From NCBI GenBank assembly GCA_009772935.1, contig WOUR01000033.1, forward strand, positions 1 to 56,590: a stretch of 56,590 bases of DNA, written 5' to 3'. Under the pieces are notes generated by a model, which saw only the letters and a program-made list of their open reading frames with translations, made no database searches and was not told the origin of the DNA. Both the position numbers and the translations under genes were made by a program. Below are positions 37,122 to 45,287 of the stretch, piece after piece (within the stretch, counting starts at the first letter, position 1; the number at the start of each line of letters is the position of its first letter). This DNA is from Rhodospirillaceae bacterium. GTDB lineage: Bacteria > Pseudomonadota > Alphaproteobacteria > Reyranellales > Reyranellaceae.

Positions 37122-38096
37122 ATGACCAGGAGCCAGGACTTCCCCCAGCCGGTCGCCGGCACCGTGGTGCCCCGTTTCGGCGACGTCGCCACCTTCATGC
37201 GCCTGCCGCTGTTCCGCGACCCGGCGGAGGTCGAGATCGGGATGGTAGGCGTGCCGTGGGACGGCGGTACGACCAACCGCCCCGGCGCGCGGCACGGGCC
37301 GCGCCAGATGCGCGACCTCTCGACCATGATGCGGCGGATCCACCACGTCACCCGGGTCGCGCCCTATGAACTGGCGAAATGCGGCGATCTCGGGGACGCG
37401 CCGGTCAATCCGGCCAGCCTGGAGGATTCGCTCGATCGCATCGAGAAGCACTATGCCAGGCTGCACGCCGCCGGCGTGGTGCCCTTGTCGGCCGGTGGCG
37501 ACCACCTGATCACCCTGCCGATCATGCGCGGCATCCGCAAAGGCCTGCCGCCGCTCGGCATGGTGCATTTCGACGCCCACAGCGACACCTGGGACACCTA
37601 TTTCGGCGGCTTCAAGTACACCCACGGCACGCCATTCCGACGCGCCGTGGAGGAGGGGCTGCTCGACCCCAAGCGGGTGGTGCAGATCGGCATCCGCGGC
37701 TCGCTCTACAAGGCCGACGACAACCAGTGGGCGGTCGACCAGGGCATGCGGGTCATCACCATCGAGGAGTATTTCGACCTCGGTGTCGAGAAGGTGATTG
37801 CCGAGGCGCGCCGCGTCGTCGGCGCCGGCCCGACCTATGTGAGCTTCGACGTCGACGGCCTCGATCCGGCCTACGCGCCGGGCACCGGCACCCCGGAGAT
37901 CGGCGGCTACACCCCGCACGAGGCCCAGCGCATGCTGCGCGGCCTGCGCGGCCTCGACCTGGTCGGTGGCGACGTCGTCGAGGTCTCGCCGCCCTTCGAC
38001 ATGAGCGGCAACACCGCGCTCGTGGGCGTCACGATGATGTGGGAAATCCTCTGCCTGCTGGCCGAGTCGGTGGCGAAGCGGAAGGGGCGGATCTGA
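37122..38096 (+). CDS. Agmatinase/guanidino-acid ureohydrolase
   Basis: 324 residues of the arginase/agmatinase fold with the dimanganese motifs: GGDHLITLP near residue 126, HFDAHSDTWD near 149 and SFDVDGLDPAYAPGTGTPE near 240. The PGARHGPRQMR block near 53 is typical of the SpeB branch. It removes urea from agmatine or a guanidino acid such as 4-guanidinobutyrate. The preceding aminotransferase and flavin oxidase could handle the amine left after urea release. It starts 17 bp after the aminotransferase stop, the third gene of the set. Confidence 0.93.
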   Translation: MTRSQDFPQPVAGTVVPRFGDVATFMRLPLFRDPAEVEIGMVGVPWDGGTTNRPGARHGPRQMRDLSTMMRRIHHVTRVAPYELAKCGDLGDAPVNPASLEDSLDRIEKHYARLHAAGVVPLSAGGDHLITLPIMRGIRKGLPPLGMVHFDAHSDTWDTYFGGFKYTHGTPFRRAVEEGLLDPKRVVQIGIRGSLYKADDNQWAVDQGMRVITIEEYFDLGVEKVIAEARRVVGAGPTYVSFDVDGLDPAYAPGTGTPEIGGYTPHEAQRMLRGLRGLDLVGGDVVEVSPPFDMSGNTALVGVTMMWEILCLLAESVAKRKGRI

Positions 38097-38151
38097 TGCT
38101 GCGCGTCGGCCGGGGATGGCGCCCGTCCCGGTGACGGCGCTATCCTCGGAC

Positions 38152-39000
38152 ATGCGCGCCTTTCTGCTCAGTCTCCTCCTCGCCTTCGTCGCCTCGTCGG
38201 CCTCGGCCCAGCCGGTGCCGCGCTGGCTGACCCTGCCGCCCACGCCGACGCTGCCGCCGGCCGTGAGCAGCGGCCATGCGCCGGTCAACGGCATCTCGAT
38301 CTGGTACGCGACCTTCGGGAGCGGGCCACCGGTGATCCTGCTGCATGGCGGGCTCGCCAACTCGAACTACTGGGGCCACCAGGTTCCCGAACTGGCGAAG
38401 ACCCACCGGGTGATCGTCATGGACAGCCGCGGCCACGGGCGCAGCACGCGCGATGCCAAGCCCTACGGCTACGCGCTGATGGCCTCGGACGTGATCGGCC
38501 TGCTGGACCATCTCGGCGTGCCACAGGCCGCCGTGGTGGGCTGGAGCGATGGCGCCATCATCGGGCTCAGCATGGCCATGACCCATCCGCAGCGTGTGTC
38601 GCGGCTCTTCGCCTTCGCCGCCAACTCCGACCCCGGCGGCGTCAAGGACGTGGACAAGAGTCCCGTGTTCATGGCGTTCATCGCGCGCGGCCAGAAGGAA
38701 TACGAGGCGCTCTCGGCCACACCGCGCGAATACAAGAAATTCGTCGAGGAAATCAGCACCATGTGGGCGACGCAGCCCAATTGGACGGCAGCGGATCTCG
38801 GCGCCATCAAGGTCCGCACCTGGATCGTCGACGCCGATCACGACGAGGCGATCAAGCGCGAGAACACCGAGTTCATGGCGGGGGCGATCCCCAGGGCGGG
38901 GTTGCTGCTGCAGCCCGAAGTCAGCCACTTCTCGATGCTCCAGGCGCCGCAGCAGTTCACCGACGACGTGAAGCGCTTCCTCGACCGGAAATGGGATTGA
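38152..39000 (+). CDS. Secreted alpha/beta hydrolase
   Basis: About 282 residues from the ATG at 38152, which gives a clean signal peptide (RAFLLSLLLAFVASSASAQ); an in-frame ATG at 38116 would bury it. The alpha/beta fold shows the oxyanion HGGLANS near residue 62, DSRGHGRS near 88, the nucleophile elbow GWSDGA near 123, and the late acid and histidine (DADHDEA near 226; SHFSML near 258). It is likely periplasmic. The product family includes esterases and lactonases; no substrate clue is visible. It begins 55 bp after the ureohydrolase and may be in its transcript. Confidence 0.85.
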   Translation: MRAFLLSLLLAFVASSASAQPVPRWLTLPPTPTLPPAVSSGHAPVNGISIWYATFGSGPPVILLHGGLANSNYWGHQVPELAKTHRVIVMDSRGHGRSTRDAKPYGYALMASDVIGLLDHLGVPQAAVVGWSDGAIIGLSMAMTHPQRVSRLFAFAANSDPGGVKDVDKSPVFMAFIARGQKEYEALSATPREYKKFVEEISTMWATQPNWTAADLGAIKVRTWIVDADHDEAIKRENTEFMAGAIPRAGLLLQPEVSHFSMLQAPQQFTDDVKRFLDRKWD

Positions 39001-39057
39001 CCCTCGATCGCGTACGTGTTCCGATCTTGCGTTCGCTTCGTCGTCGAGCCACGCTAC

Positions 39058-39087
39058 CGAAATAAACGAAATATCCGAAACAATCGA
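39058..39087. repeat. Short tandem 9-bp repeat between convergent genes
   Basis: Three full copies and one partial copy with a 9-bp period: CGAAATAAA, CGAAATATC, CGAAACAAT, CGAAGCC. The surrounding 140-bp gap separates the convergent hydrolase and iron-type dehydrogenase genes and holds no recognised terminator hairpin. Confidence 0.5.
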
Positions 39088-39140
39088 AGCCGGTGCCGCA
39101 CCCCCGGGCTGGCGAGTCCAAAACTTGCAGTCATCCTGCG

Positions 39141-40286
39141 CTATGCGGCCAGTTCGAGGATCTCCTTGACCTCGGCGGGCGTGGGGATCGGGCGCGGGTT
39201 GCGCGGCACCCAGGGCGTGCCCATCGCCTGCTGGGCGATTCGGTCGAAATGTTCGCGGCCGATCTTCACGTCAGACAGGGTGCGCGGCATGTCGAGGCCG
39301 CGGATGAAGCGGTCGAGTACGTCGCCCGCGTCCTCACCGGAATGGCCCATCGCGTTGGCGATCAGGGCCTGGCGGTCGGCATTGGCCGGTTTGTTCCAGC
39401 GCATCACCCACGGCAGCATGATGCAGGACGTATGGCCGTGCGGGATGTCGAACACGGCGCCCAGCACGTAGCCGATGCCGTGGCTGGCGCCCATCGGCAC
39501 GCCGGCGGCAATGCCGGTCATGGAGAGCCAGGCGCCGGTCTGGCAGTCGAGGCGGGCGGCCATATCCGAGGGATCGGCCATCACCCGGGGCAGGCCACGG
39601 GCCAGCAGCGAGAGGCCGTGCAGCGACGAGGCGTTGCTGAACTCCGTCGATTCGAGGGAGCAGACGCCCTCGACACAGTGATCGACGGCGCGGATGCCAG
39701 TCGAGAGCAGCAGCCACATCGGCGTGTGGCGCGTCACCTCGGGGTCGAGGATGACGGCCTGCGGGATGGTGAGGGGATGGCGGAACATCTCCTTCACCTT
39801 GGTCGCCTCGTTGGTGACGCCGGCGATGGCGGAGAATTCGCCCGCCGAGAGGGTGGTCGGAATCGAGATTTGGCGCACGGTGGGCGGCGCCACGTCCGCC
39901 TGACCGCGGATCCGGTCCATGTCCTCCGGCGTACGGACGTCGTTGGACAGGCAGAGCTGGACGGCCTTGGCGGCGTCGGTGATAGAGCCGCCGCCCAGGG
40001 TGACGATCAGGTCGGCGCCGGCGGCGCGGGCCTGCTCGGCGGCGGCGACCACCGCGCTGCGCGGCGAATGCGCCGGCATCCGGTCGAAGGTCCCGACGCA
40101 CTTGTTGCCCAGCGCCCGGCGCAGCTTCTCGATCTCGTCGGTTTCGCGATTCAGTGTGCCGCTCACCATCAGGAAGACGCGGTTCGCGCCATGTCGTTCG
40201 ACCAGTTCCTGAAGCGCCTCGGCGGCCGGCCGCCCGAAGACCACTTCCTCCATTCTGCTGAAAACGACGCGGCCCGAAGCGGTCAT
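39141..40286 (-). CDS. Iron-containing alcohol dehydrogenase-family protein
   Basis: 381 residues. The NAD-binding GGGSITDAAKA lies near residue 97. The metal-site region follows: ILDPEVTRHTPMW near 180, GIRAVDHCVEG near 196, SHGIGYVLG near 258 and DIPHGHTSCIMLP near 270, supplying the conserved Asp and His ligands. Family members include alcohol dehydrogenases and maleylacetate reductases. The start at ATG 40286 is chosen because AGGAGG lies directly against the ATG at 40292 but 6 bp before 40286. It is divergent from the M20 peptidase gene with 54 bp between starts. Confidence 0.9.
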   Translation of the reverse strand: MTASGRVVFSRMEEVVFGRPAAEALQELVERHGANRVFLMVSGTLNRETDEIEKLRRALGNKCVGTFDRMPAHSPRSAVVAAAEQARAAGADLIVTLGGGSITDAAKAVQLCLSNDVRTPEDMDRIRGQADVAPPTVRQISIPTTLSAGEFSAIAGVTNEATKVKEMFRHPLTIPQAVILDPEVTRHTPMWLLLSTGIRAVDHCVEGVCSLESTEFSNASSLHGLSLLARGLPRVMADPSDMAARLDCQTGAWLSMTGIAAGVPMGASHGIGYVLGAVFDIPHGHTSCIMLPWVMRWNKPANADRQALIANAMGHSGEDAGDVLDRFIRGLDMPRTLSDVKIGREHFDRIAQQAMGTPWVPRNPRPIPTPAEVKEILELAA

Positions 40287-40340
40287 GCTCATCCTCCTGT
40301 AATTTTGCTATCGTGGCGGCGAAAACAGGCAAGGAAAAGC

Positions 40341-41735
40341 ATGACCGGCACACGGGATGGCGCGATCGCCCGCGCAGAGAAATATTTCGACGAAGGCGGC
40401 TTCCTCGAGGAGCTGCAGCGGCGGGTGGCCATTCCGACGACCAGCCAGGAGCAGGGCTCGATGCCGGCCCTGCAGGAATATGTCTCGGGCGAGATGACCG
40501 ACTCGCTGCAGAAGCTCGGCTACGACTGCACCGTGCTGCCGAACCCGCGCAGCGAGTACGGGCCGTTCCTGATCGCCCGCCGGGTCGAGGATCCCGCCAA
40601 GCCGACCGTGCTCACCTATGGCCATGGTGACGTGATCCGCGGCCAGGAGGAGCAGTGGCGCACCGGCCTGTCGCCCTGGAAGATCGTGATCGAGGGCGAC
40701 AAGATGTATGGCCGCGGCACGGCCGACAACAAGGGCCAGCACACGATCAACATCGCGGCGCTGGCCTGCGTGATGCAGGAGCGTGGCTCGCTGGGGTTCA
40801 ACTCGACGATCCTGATCGAAACCGGCGAGGAAACGGGCTCGCCCGGCCTCGCGGACTTCTGCAAGGCCAACAAACAGGCCCTCAGGGCCGACGCCCTGAT
40901 CGGCTCCGACGGGCCACGCCTCGACCATCGCCGGCCGACCATTTTCGGCGGCACGCGCGGCACGCTGAATTTCAACCTCTCGCTCACGATGCGCGAGGGC
41001 GGCCACCATTCGGGCAACTGGGGCGGCCTGCTGGCCAATCCCGGGATCATCATGGCCCACGCGCTGGCCACCATCACCGACGAGCGCGGCCAGATCAAAG
41101 TGCCGGAATGGCGGCCAACGACGCTGACCAATTCGATCCGGGCGGCGCTCGCCGACGCGCATGTCGATGCCGGCGAGGGGGCGCCGGAAATCAACGAAGA
41201 ATGGGGCGAGAAGTCGCTGACGCCGGTCGAGCGCGTGTTCGGCTGGAACAGCTTCGAGATTTTGGCCTTCAAGACCGGCAACCCCGACCGCCCTGTCAAT
41301 GCGATCCCGCCCAGCGCCGTCGCCTACTGCCAACTGCGCTTCGTGGTCGGCACCGACCCGCACGACATCATCCCGGCGCTGCGCCGCCATCTCGACAGGC
41401 ACGGGTTCAGCATGATCGAGATCGAACAGGCCCGCGACGTGATCATGAACGCGACCCGCCTCGATCCCGAGAACCCGTGGGCGAAGTTCGCCTCCGGCTC
41501 GATCGAGAAGACGGCCGGGCAGAAGCCGAACATGCTGCCCAACCTGGGCGGTTCGCTGCCCAACGAGGTCTTCACCGACATTCTCGGCCTGCCCACCGTC
41601 TGGGTGCCGCATTCCTACGCTGCCTGCTCGCAGCATGCGCCGGACGAGCACCTGCTGGCACCGGTGGCCCGCGACGGGCTCAGGCTGATGACCGGCCTGT
41701 TCTGGGATTTGGGCGCGCAGGGCCGGCCGGGGTAG
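40341..41735 (+). CDS. M20-family metallopeptidase/amidohydrolase
   Basis: 464 residues. The dizinc ligands are visible as TYGHGDVIRG near residue 93 (His-x-Asp), GRGTADNKGQ near 125 (bridging Asp), IETGEETGSPG near 157 (Glu-Glu pair), GSDGPR near 190 and HSYAACSQHAPDE near the end. The lid domain falls between about 205 and 370. Such enzymes cut dipeptides, N-acyl or N-carbamoyl amino acids in the cytoplasm. An AAGGA ribosome site precedes the ATG at 40341. It ends 11 bp before the sigma-factor gene. Substrate not assignable. Confidence 0.9.
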   Translation: MTGTRDGAIARAEKYFDEGGFLEELQRRVAIPTTSQEQGSMPALQEYVSGEMTDSLQKLGYDCTVLPNPRSEYGPFLIARRVEDPAKPTVLTYGHGDVIRGQEEQWRTGLSPWKIVIEGDKMYGRGTADNKGQHTINIAALACVMQERGSLGFNSTILIETGEETGSPGLADFCKANKQALRADALIGSDGPRLDHRRPTIFGGTRGTLNFNLSLTMREGGHHSGNWGGLLANPGIIMAHALATITDERGQIKVPEWRPTTLTNSIRAALADAHVDAGEGAPEINEEWGEKSLTPVERVFGWNSFEILAFKTGNPDRPVNAIPPSAVAYCQLRFVVGTDPHDIIPALRRHLDRHGFSMIEIEQARDVIMNATRLDPENPWAKFASGSIEKTAGQKPNMLPNLGGSLPNEVFTDILGLPTVWVPHSYAACSQHAPDEHLLAPVARDGLRLMTGLFWDLGAQGRPG

Positions 41736-41746
41736 GCTGCGGCGAG

Positions 41747-42304
41747 ATGCTTTCAGCCGACGAGGCCGCAGACCTGATCGAAGCCATCGCGACCCGCCAG
41801 GATCGCGCGGCTTTTTCACGCCTGTTCCAGCATTTCGCACCTCGCGTGAAGGCCTTCATCATGCGTAGCGGTGCCGATCCCGAGGCGGCGCAGGAAGTGG
41901 CGCAGGAAGCACTGATCATGGTCTGGCGCAAGGCCGCCAGCTTCGACCGGACCAAGGCCTCGGCGTCCACGTGGCTCTATACCATCGCCCGCAACAAGCG
42001 GATCGATCACCTGCGGCGCAACAACCGGCCGGCGATCGATACCGACGACTGGCTCACTGTTTTTGCACCGGAAGACGAAGATGCCGACAAATCCGTTCTC
42101 GCAGGGCAGACGTATACGCGTCTGAAGGAACTGCTCGGGGGGCTGTCTGCCGATCAGATGTTGGTGATCGAGAAGGCGTTCTTCGAGGACAAGACCCACA
42201 CGGCCATCGCCGAGGAGCTGAAGCTACCCCTCGGGACGGTGAAGTCGCGGATCCGGCTGGCGTTGGCCCGCCTGCGGGAAGGACTGGAGAGAGACGAGTC
42301 ATGA
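41747..42304 (+). CDS. ECF sigma factor (ChrR-partnered, ECF11-like)
   Basis: 185 residues. Region 2 covers about 25-95 with DPEAAQEVAQEALIMVWRKA and TWLYTIARNKRIDHLR; region 4 covers about 125-180 with LSADQMLVIEKAFFEDKTH and LKLPLGTVKSRIRLALARLR. The family partner, a ChrR-like anti-sigma protein, follows with a 4-bp ATGA overlap, the arrangement of RpoE-ChrR in Rhodobacter, which respond to singlet oxygen and organic peroxide. No clear TGATCC-type autoregulatory promoter was found just upstream, but the gap to the previous gene is only 11 bp. Confidence 0.92.
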   Translation: MLSADEAADLIEAIATRQDRAAFSRLFQHFAPRVKAFIMRSGADPEAAQEVAQEALIMVWRKAASFDRTKASASTWLYTIARNKRIDHLRRNNRPAIDTDDWLTVFAPEDEDADKSVLAGQTYTRLKELLGGLSADQMLVIEKAFFEDKTHTAIAEELKLPLGTVKSRIRLALARLREGLERDES

Positions 42305-42969
42305 GCCGCCATCCGGCGCCCGATGAACTTCTGCTGGATTATGCCGCGGGCGCGCTGCCGGACGGGCCGGCCCTCGCCGTGGCCTTGCATGTTGCCCTGG
42401 ACCCTGGGTCGCAGCGCACGGTCGACCGCCTGAATGCCGTCGGTGGTGCGCTGATCGACCGCGAACCGGTGCCGGATTTCGGCGGCGAGAACGACGCTGC
42501 CGCGCTGGAACGGGTGCTGGCGCGCCTCGACGATGTGCCCGTCGAGCCGCACCCTCGCGCAGCGGACCGCCGTCATTCCACCTTCGACTGGGCGCCGGCG
42601 CCCCTGGTGCCGCACCTGCGACCCGGGATGGACTGGCGCCGGGTCATGGGCAAATTCGACGAGATCCGGCTCGACCTGCCGGGCGACTTTCATCGCGTTT
42701 CGCTGCTGCGGCTGGAGGCTGGGCGGGGCCTGCCCGAGCACAGGCATGCCGGCTATGAATATACGGTCGTCCTCCAGGGCGGTTATACGGACGAGACGGG
42801 CAACTACGGCGTCGGTGATTTCGCTGTCGGGACGGGCGACCAGCGGCACGAGCCGATCGCCGATCCGGGTGAGCCCTGTATCGCGCTGATCGTCGTGGAA
42901 AACCCCATCGTGCTGACCGGTCCGTGGGGCCGCTGGCTCAATCCGCTGGTCAGTCGCGGCTGGATCTGA
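42301..42969 (+). CDS. ChrR-like cupin anti-sigma factor lacking the zinc cysteines
   Basis: 222 residues. The N-terminal anti-sigma part begins SRHPAPDELLLDYAAGALP, with the His of the zinc-binding anti-sigma (ZAS) domain at residue 4. The usual H-x3-C-x2-C motif instead reads HVALDPGS, with Asp and Ser in place of both cysteines. The C-terminal cupin (about 105-215) keeps likely metal ligands: HRHAGYEY near 145, and a late His in GDQRHEP near 182. In Rhodobacter ChrR the N-terminal domain holds the sigma factor and the cupin senses the signal. Retained coupling to the sigma gene suggests function without the canonical zinc site. Confidence 0.88.
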   Translation: MSRHPAPDELLLDYAAGALPDGPALAVALHVALDPGSQRTVDRLNAVGGALIDREPVPDFGGENDAAALERVLARLDDVPVEPHPRAADRRHSTFDWAPAPLVPHLRPGMDWRRVMGKFDEIRLDLPGDFHRVSLLRLEAGRGLPEHRHAGYEYTVVLQGGYTDETGNYGVGDFAVGTGDQRHEPIADPGEPCIALIVVENPIVLTGPWGRWLNPLVSRGWI

Positions 42970-43040
42970 AGCGGCCCAACGGAGCAACGTTGACCGCGCA
43001 AGGCGTTCCCTTCAGGTTTGCGGCCTGAAGAGAGGGACCC

Positions 43041-43589
43041 ATGCCGCGCATTCCGTACTACGAAGTCGAAAACGCCACGGGCAAGCATGCCGAGCTGCTC
43101 GGCAAGCTCAACCCCATGCTCAACATCTACCGGATGCTGGCGAACTCCGAGCAGGGCGCTAAGGGCTTCCTGCGCATGGGCAATGGGCTGCTGTATCGCT
43201 GCGAGCTCGACCCGGTGCTGCGTGAACTGGCGATCATCCGCGTCGGCCGCCTGAGCCGCACCGCCTACGAGGTCTTCCAGCACGAACGCATTGGCCGCGA
43301 GGTCGGCGTGAGCGAGGAGAAGATCGCCGCCCTGCGCGACGCCACCATCGAGGCGCCGGCCTTCACCGACAACGAAAAGGCCGTGCTGCGCTACACCGAC
43401 GACGTGGTGCGCAACGTCCGGGCCTCGGACAAGACGCTGAAGGCCGTGCAGGCCTTCCTGACGCCGGGCGCGCTGGTCGAACTCACCCTGACCATCGGCT
43501 ACTACATGATGGTCTGCCGCTTCCTCGAGTCGACGGGCGTCGACGGGGAAGAGGGCCAGGCCGAGTGGCTCAAGACGGCCAAGCTGTAG
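43041..43589 (+). CDS. Carboxymuconolactone decarboxylase-family protein
   Basis: 182 residues, all-helical. RMGNGLLYRCELDPVLRELAI near residue 46 and VGRLSRTAYEVFQHERIG near 70 match the CMD family. The AhpD-type redox motif (CxxC followed by His) is absent: the position reads AYEVFQHE. It is therefore more like the decarboxylase branch than a peroxidase. It lies 71 bp after the anti-sigma gene and might belong to its regulon. A TTCAGG/CCTGAA dyad (43011-43029) lies in the gap. Function not assigned beyond family. Confidence 0.87.
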   Translation: MPRIPYYEVENATGKHAELLGKLNPMLNIYRMLANSEQGAKGFLRMGNGLLYRCELDPVLRELAIIRVGRLSRTAYEVFQHERIGREVGVSEEKIAALRDATIEAPAFTDNEKAVLRYTDDVVRNVRASDKTLKAVQAFLTPGALVELTLTIGYYMMVCRFLESTGVDGEEGQAEWLKTAKL

Positions 43590-43600
43590 CTAAGAAATTC

Positions 43601-43718
43601 CTCCCCCGTCATCGGGGGAGGTGTCGGCGTCTCACGCCGACGGAGGGGTCGAACGGATTGCAGAGCGCATGACCCCTCCGCCCCGATGACGGGGCACCTC
43701 CCCATTTGAATGGGGAGG
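43601..43718. repeat. Compact five-hairpin repeat element
   Basis: The gap before the M81 gene is built of five consecutive perfect hairpins: CTCCCCCG/CGGGGGAG (43601-43620, loop TCAT), GTCGGCGT/ACGCCGAC (43623-43641), GGAGGGGTC/GACCCCTCC (43642-43679, 20-base loop), GCCCCG/CGGGGC (43680-43695, loop ATGA) and CCTCCCCAT/ATGGGGAGG (43697-43718, loop TTGA). The first and fourth share an ATGACGGGG-like core in opposite orientation. This looks like a dispersed non-coding repeat of the REP/BIME kind. No coding frame of family type crosses it. Confidence 0.8.
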
Positions 43719-43744
43719 AGGGATGGAAGACGAGGAGTAGAACG

Positions 43745-45256
43745 ATGGCGTACCGCGTCCTGATCGCGCAGTTCATGCATGAGACCAACACCTTCAGCAA
43801 ACTCAAGACGACGCTGGAGGACTACCGCAAGCGCTGGCTGATCGAGGGCGAGGAGATGGTGCCGCGCTTCACCGGCACCAAGAACGAGGTGGGCGGCTAT
43901 ATCGACTCGGTGAAGAAGTACGGCTGGGAGCCGGTCTGGGCGGCTGCGGCGAATGCCACGCCCTCGGGCAAGCTCACGAAGGAAACGTGGGAGCATATCC
44001 GCGACCTGATCCTTGACGCGGCGAAGAAGGCGGGCAAGATCGACGCGATCTGCCTGTCGCTGCATGGTGCGGCCGTCACGGAGACCGAGGACGATGCCGA
44101 GGGGGCGCTGCTCGAGGCGCTGCGCGGCATCGTCGGTGCGGACATTCCCATCGTTGCCACGCTCGACCTGCACGCCAATGCCACCGTGAAGATGGCCCGG
44201 CACGCCAACGCGCTGGTGAGCTATCGCACCTATCCGCACATCGACGGCTACGAGCGTGCGGTGCAGGCGGCGGCGCTCGTCCAGGAGACGCTCGAAGGCC
44301 GCAAGAAGCCGAAGTGCCTACTGGTCCAGCCCGCGATGCTGCAGGGCGCCGATTCCGGCAAGACCACGCAGCCCGGCCTGATGCGTGACCTGCTGGCCAA
44401 GGCCGACGCTTTCGAGAAGGAGCCGGGCATCAACGTGGTGAGCGTCCAGGCTGGCTTCACGTGGGCCGACATTCCCTATACCGGTCCGTCGATTGCGGTG
44501 AGCCACGAGCCGGGTGCCGAAGGGCGCGCGAAGGAAGCGGCCGCCGCGATCCTCGACGAGATCTGGAAGCGCCGAAGCGAGAACACGTCGAACTTCCGCC
44601 CCGTGGCCGAGGCCATCGCCGCGGCCAAGGCCGGGACCGGCAAGGACGGCCCGCTGGTCGTGGCCGACGGGACCGACAATCCGGGCGGCGGCGGCTACAA
44701 CGACACGACGCCGGTGCTGCAGGCGCTGATCGACGCCAAGGTCGAGAACGTGGCCTTCGGCACGATCTACGATCCCGGCACCGTGCAGCAGGCCATCAAG
44801 GCCGGTGTCGGCGCCGAGATCGACGTCGAGCTGGGTGGCCATACCGACGCCTCGATGGGCGCGCCGGTGAAGGCCAGGGCGATCGTGAAGATGCTGTCCG
44901 ACGGTTCGTTCAAGAACGACGGGCCGATGAATGCGGGCGTCGAGACCTCGATGGGGCCGACCGCGGTGCTGCGCATCGGCGGCATCGACGTGGTCACCAT
45001 CTCCAACCGCATCCAGACCATCGACCTGCAGGTCTTCCTGAGCCAGGGCATCGATCCGCGCACCAAGAGCGTGGTCGTGGTGAAGAGCGTACAGCACTTC
45101 CGGGCGGCCTATGCGCCGATCGCCCGCGAGATCGTCCTGGTCGATTCCGGCGGCATCTGCTCGCCCGACATCTCGCGGCTGAAGTTCACCAAGCTGAGGC
45201 GGCCGATCTGGCCGCTCGACGGCGTCAACGATCCTTATGCCGGGCAGCGCCCCTGA
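43745..45256 (+). CDS. M81-family metallopeptidase (MlrC-like)
   Basis: 503 residues. The N-terminus reads MAYRVLIAQFMHETNTFS, the family opening with His-Glu metal ligands. SLHGAAVTETEDDAEG near residue 105 and ATLDLHANAT near 139 supply further zinc-site residues, and VADGTDNPGGGGYNDTT near 310 and GGHTDASMG near 367 are C-terminal-domain blocks. MlrC of sphingomonads cleaves linear microcystin peptides, but the family is widespread and most members have unknown peptide or amide substrates. No mlrA, mlrB or mlrD homologue is present here, so microcystin use is not implied. The five-hairpin element lies directly upstream, 26 bp before the ATG. Confidence 0.9.
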   Translation: MAYRVLIAQFMHETNTFSKLKTTLEDYRKRWLIEGEEMVPRFTGTKNEVGGYIDSVKKYGWEPVWAAAANATPSGKLTKETWEHIRDLILDAAKKAGKIDAICLSLHGAAVTETEDDAEGALLEALRGIVGADIPIVATLDLHANATVKMARHANALVSYRTYPHIDGYERAVQAAALVQETLEGRKKPKCLLVQPAMLQGADSGKTTQPGLMRDLLAKADAFEKEPGINVVSVQAGFTWADIPYTGPSIAVSHEPGAEGRAKEAAAAILDEIWKRRSENTSNFRPVAEAIAAAKAGTGKDGPLVVADGTDNPGGGGYNDTTPVLQALIDAKVENVAFGTIYDPGTVQQAIKAGVGAEIDVELGGHTDASMGAPVKARAIVKMLSDGSFKNDGPMNAGVETSMGPTAVLRIGGIDVVTISNRIQTIDLQVFLSQGIDPRTKSVVVVKSVQHFRAAYAPIAREIVLVDSGGICSPDISRLKFTKLRRPIWPLDGVNDPYAGQRP

Positions 45257-45287
45257 AGGTTGGCATGACACTGGCATGAGGATGGGC

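Noticed and set aside
40655..42304. Long plus-strand frame of 549 codons across the M20 gene
   Set aside because: Its first two thirds are an arginine-rich shadow of the M20 gene; only the last 185 residues are a real protein, the ECF sigma factor starting at 41747.
43745..45256. Microcystin-degradation cluster (mlr genes)
   Set aside because: Only an M81-family protein is present; mlrA, mlrB and mlrD are absent, and M81 proteins are common outside that pathway.
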